This document shows positions 63,958-64,000 of a stretch of DNA of 64,000 nucleotides, piece by piece. The position numbers and the translations under genes were made by a program. This stretch comes from Trichomonas tenax. Lineage: Eukaryota > Parabasalia > Trichomonadida > Trichomonadidae. The first letter of the stretch is position 1. The number at the start of each line of letters is the position of its first letter. The DNA lies in the NCBI GenBank assembly GCA_023091735.1, contig JALKBU010000033.1, positions 58,815-122,814 on the forward strand. Reading direction: 5' to 3'. Under the pieces are notes generated by a model. That model saw nothing but the letters and a program-made list of their open reading frames with translations. It ran no database searches and was not told the origin of the DNA.

Positions 63958-64000
63958 AACAATACTACGAACAGGATGCAGCGCGGAGAACACGACAACC

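Noticed and set aside
63763..63998. Phe- and Pro-rich minus-strand frames
   Set aside because: Pure translation of the A and G homopolymers.
1..64000. Search for CRISPR arrays, rRNA and tRNA genes
   Set aside because: No regularly spaced direct repeats with unique spacers, no rRNA core sequences and no tRNA cloverleaf were recognised.

Overview
The window is AT-rich eukaryotic nuclear DNA. It most likely comes from a parabasalid of the trichomonad group, Tritrichomonas more probably than Trichomonas vaginalis, though the species cannot be fixed from sequence alone. Reasons: essentially intronless genes; start codons a few bases downstream of an initiator-like TCAYW element (positions 3707, 24184, 29312, 51516 and, on the minus strand, 12301, 40431, 43264); stop codons often overlapping TAAA; and family content typical of trichomonads, namely BspA-like leucine-rich-repeat proteins, a GP63/leishmanolysin with a C-terminal membrane anchor, a large multi-pass nucleotide cyclase, ankyrin proteins, and abundant gene relics.

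Layout. 1-3.7 kb holds no intact gene, only a decayed surface-protein fragment and an inverted pair of coding fragments. 3.7-10.3 kb has a seven-TM-like protein, an ankyrin gene and a minus-strand cluster of four BspA-like copies in different stages of decay, then an ankyrin fragment. 10.3-16.5 kb is mostly empty, with one small gene at 11.8 kb. 16.5-19.4 kb has an intact GP63-like metalloprotease and, upstream of it, a truncated second copy. 19.4-24.2 kb is a gene desert with a near-perfect palindrome. 24.2-32.7 kb carries a 1545-residue adenylate/guanylate cyclase and a 1108-residue Rap/Ral/TSC2-type GTPase-activating protein. 33.3-34.3 kb has fragments that may derive from a mobile element. 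35.5-40.4 kb is one 1638-residue protein of unknown function. 40.7-42.0 kb is a 1.27-kb element bounded by 40-bp terminal inverted repeats, followed by an intact BspA-like gene. 43.5-47.1 kb is relics and two possible structured RNAs. 47.5-53.5 kb is denser: a proline-rich protein, a small protein with an Aly/REF-type UAP56-binding motif, a CKK-domain (CAMSAP/patronin-like) microtubule protein, a surface-protein pseudogene and a HEAT-repeat protein. 53.5-64 kb has an HMG-box relic, a GOST-type seven-TM protein, a broken membrane-protein gene, a coiled-coil protein and a multiply frameshifted beta-adaptin pseudogene that runs into long A and G homopolymers near the window end.

The intact genes look like separate housekeeping, signalling, cytoskeletal and surface functions, each with its own short promoter; nothing suggests an operon or a gene cluster with one job. 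The strongest unexplained signals are an 11-bp element, TTTACRTGWCA, which recurs far above chance and sits just upstream of several genes that lack a TCAYW initiator; several inverted-repeat elements without coding capacity; and the high proportion of partly decayed paralogues.
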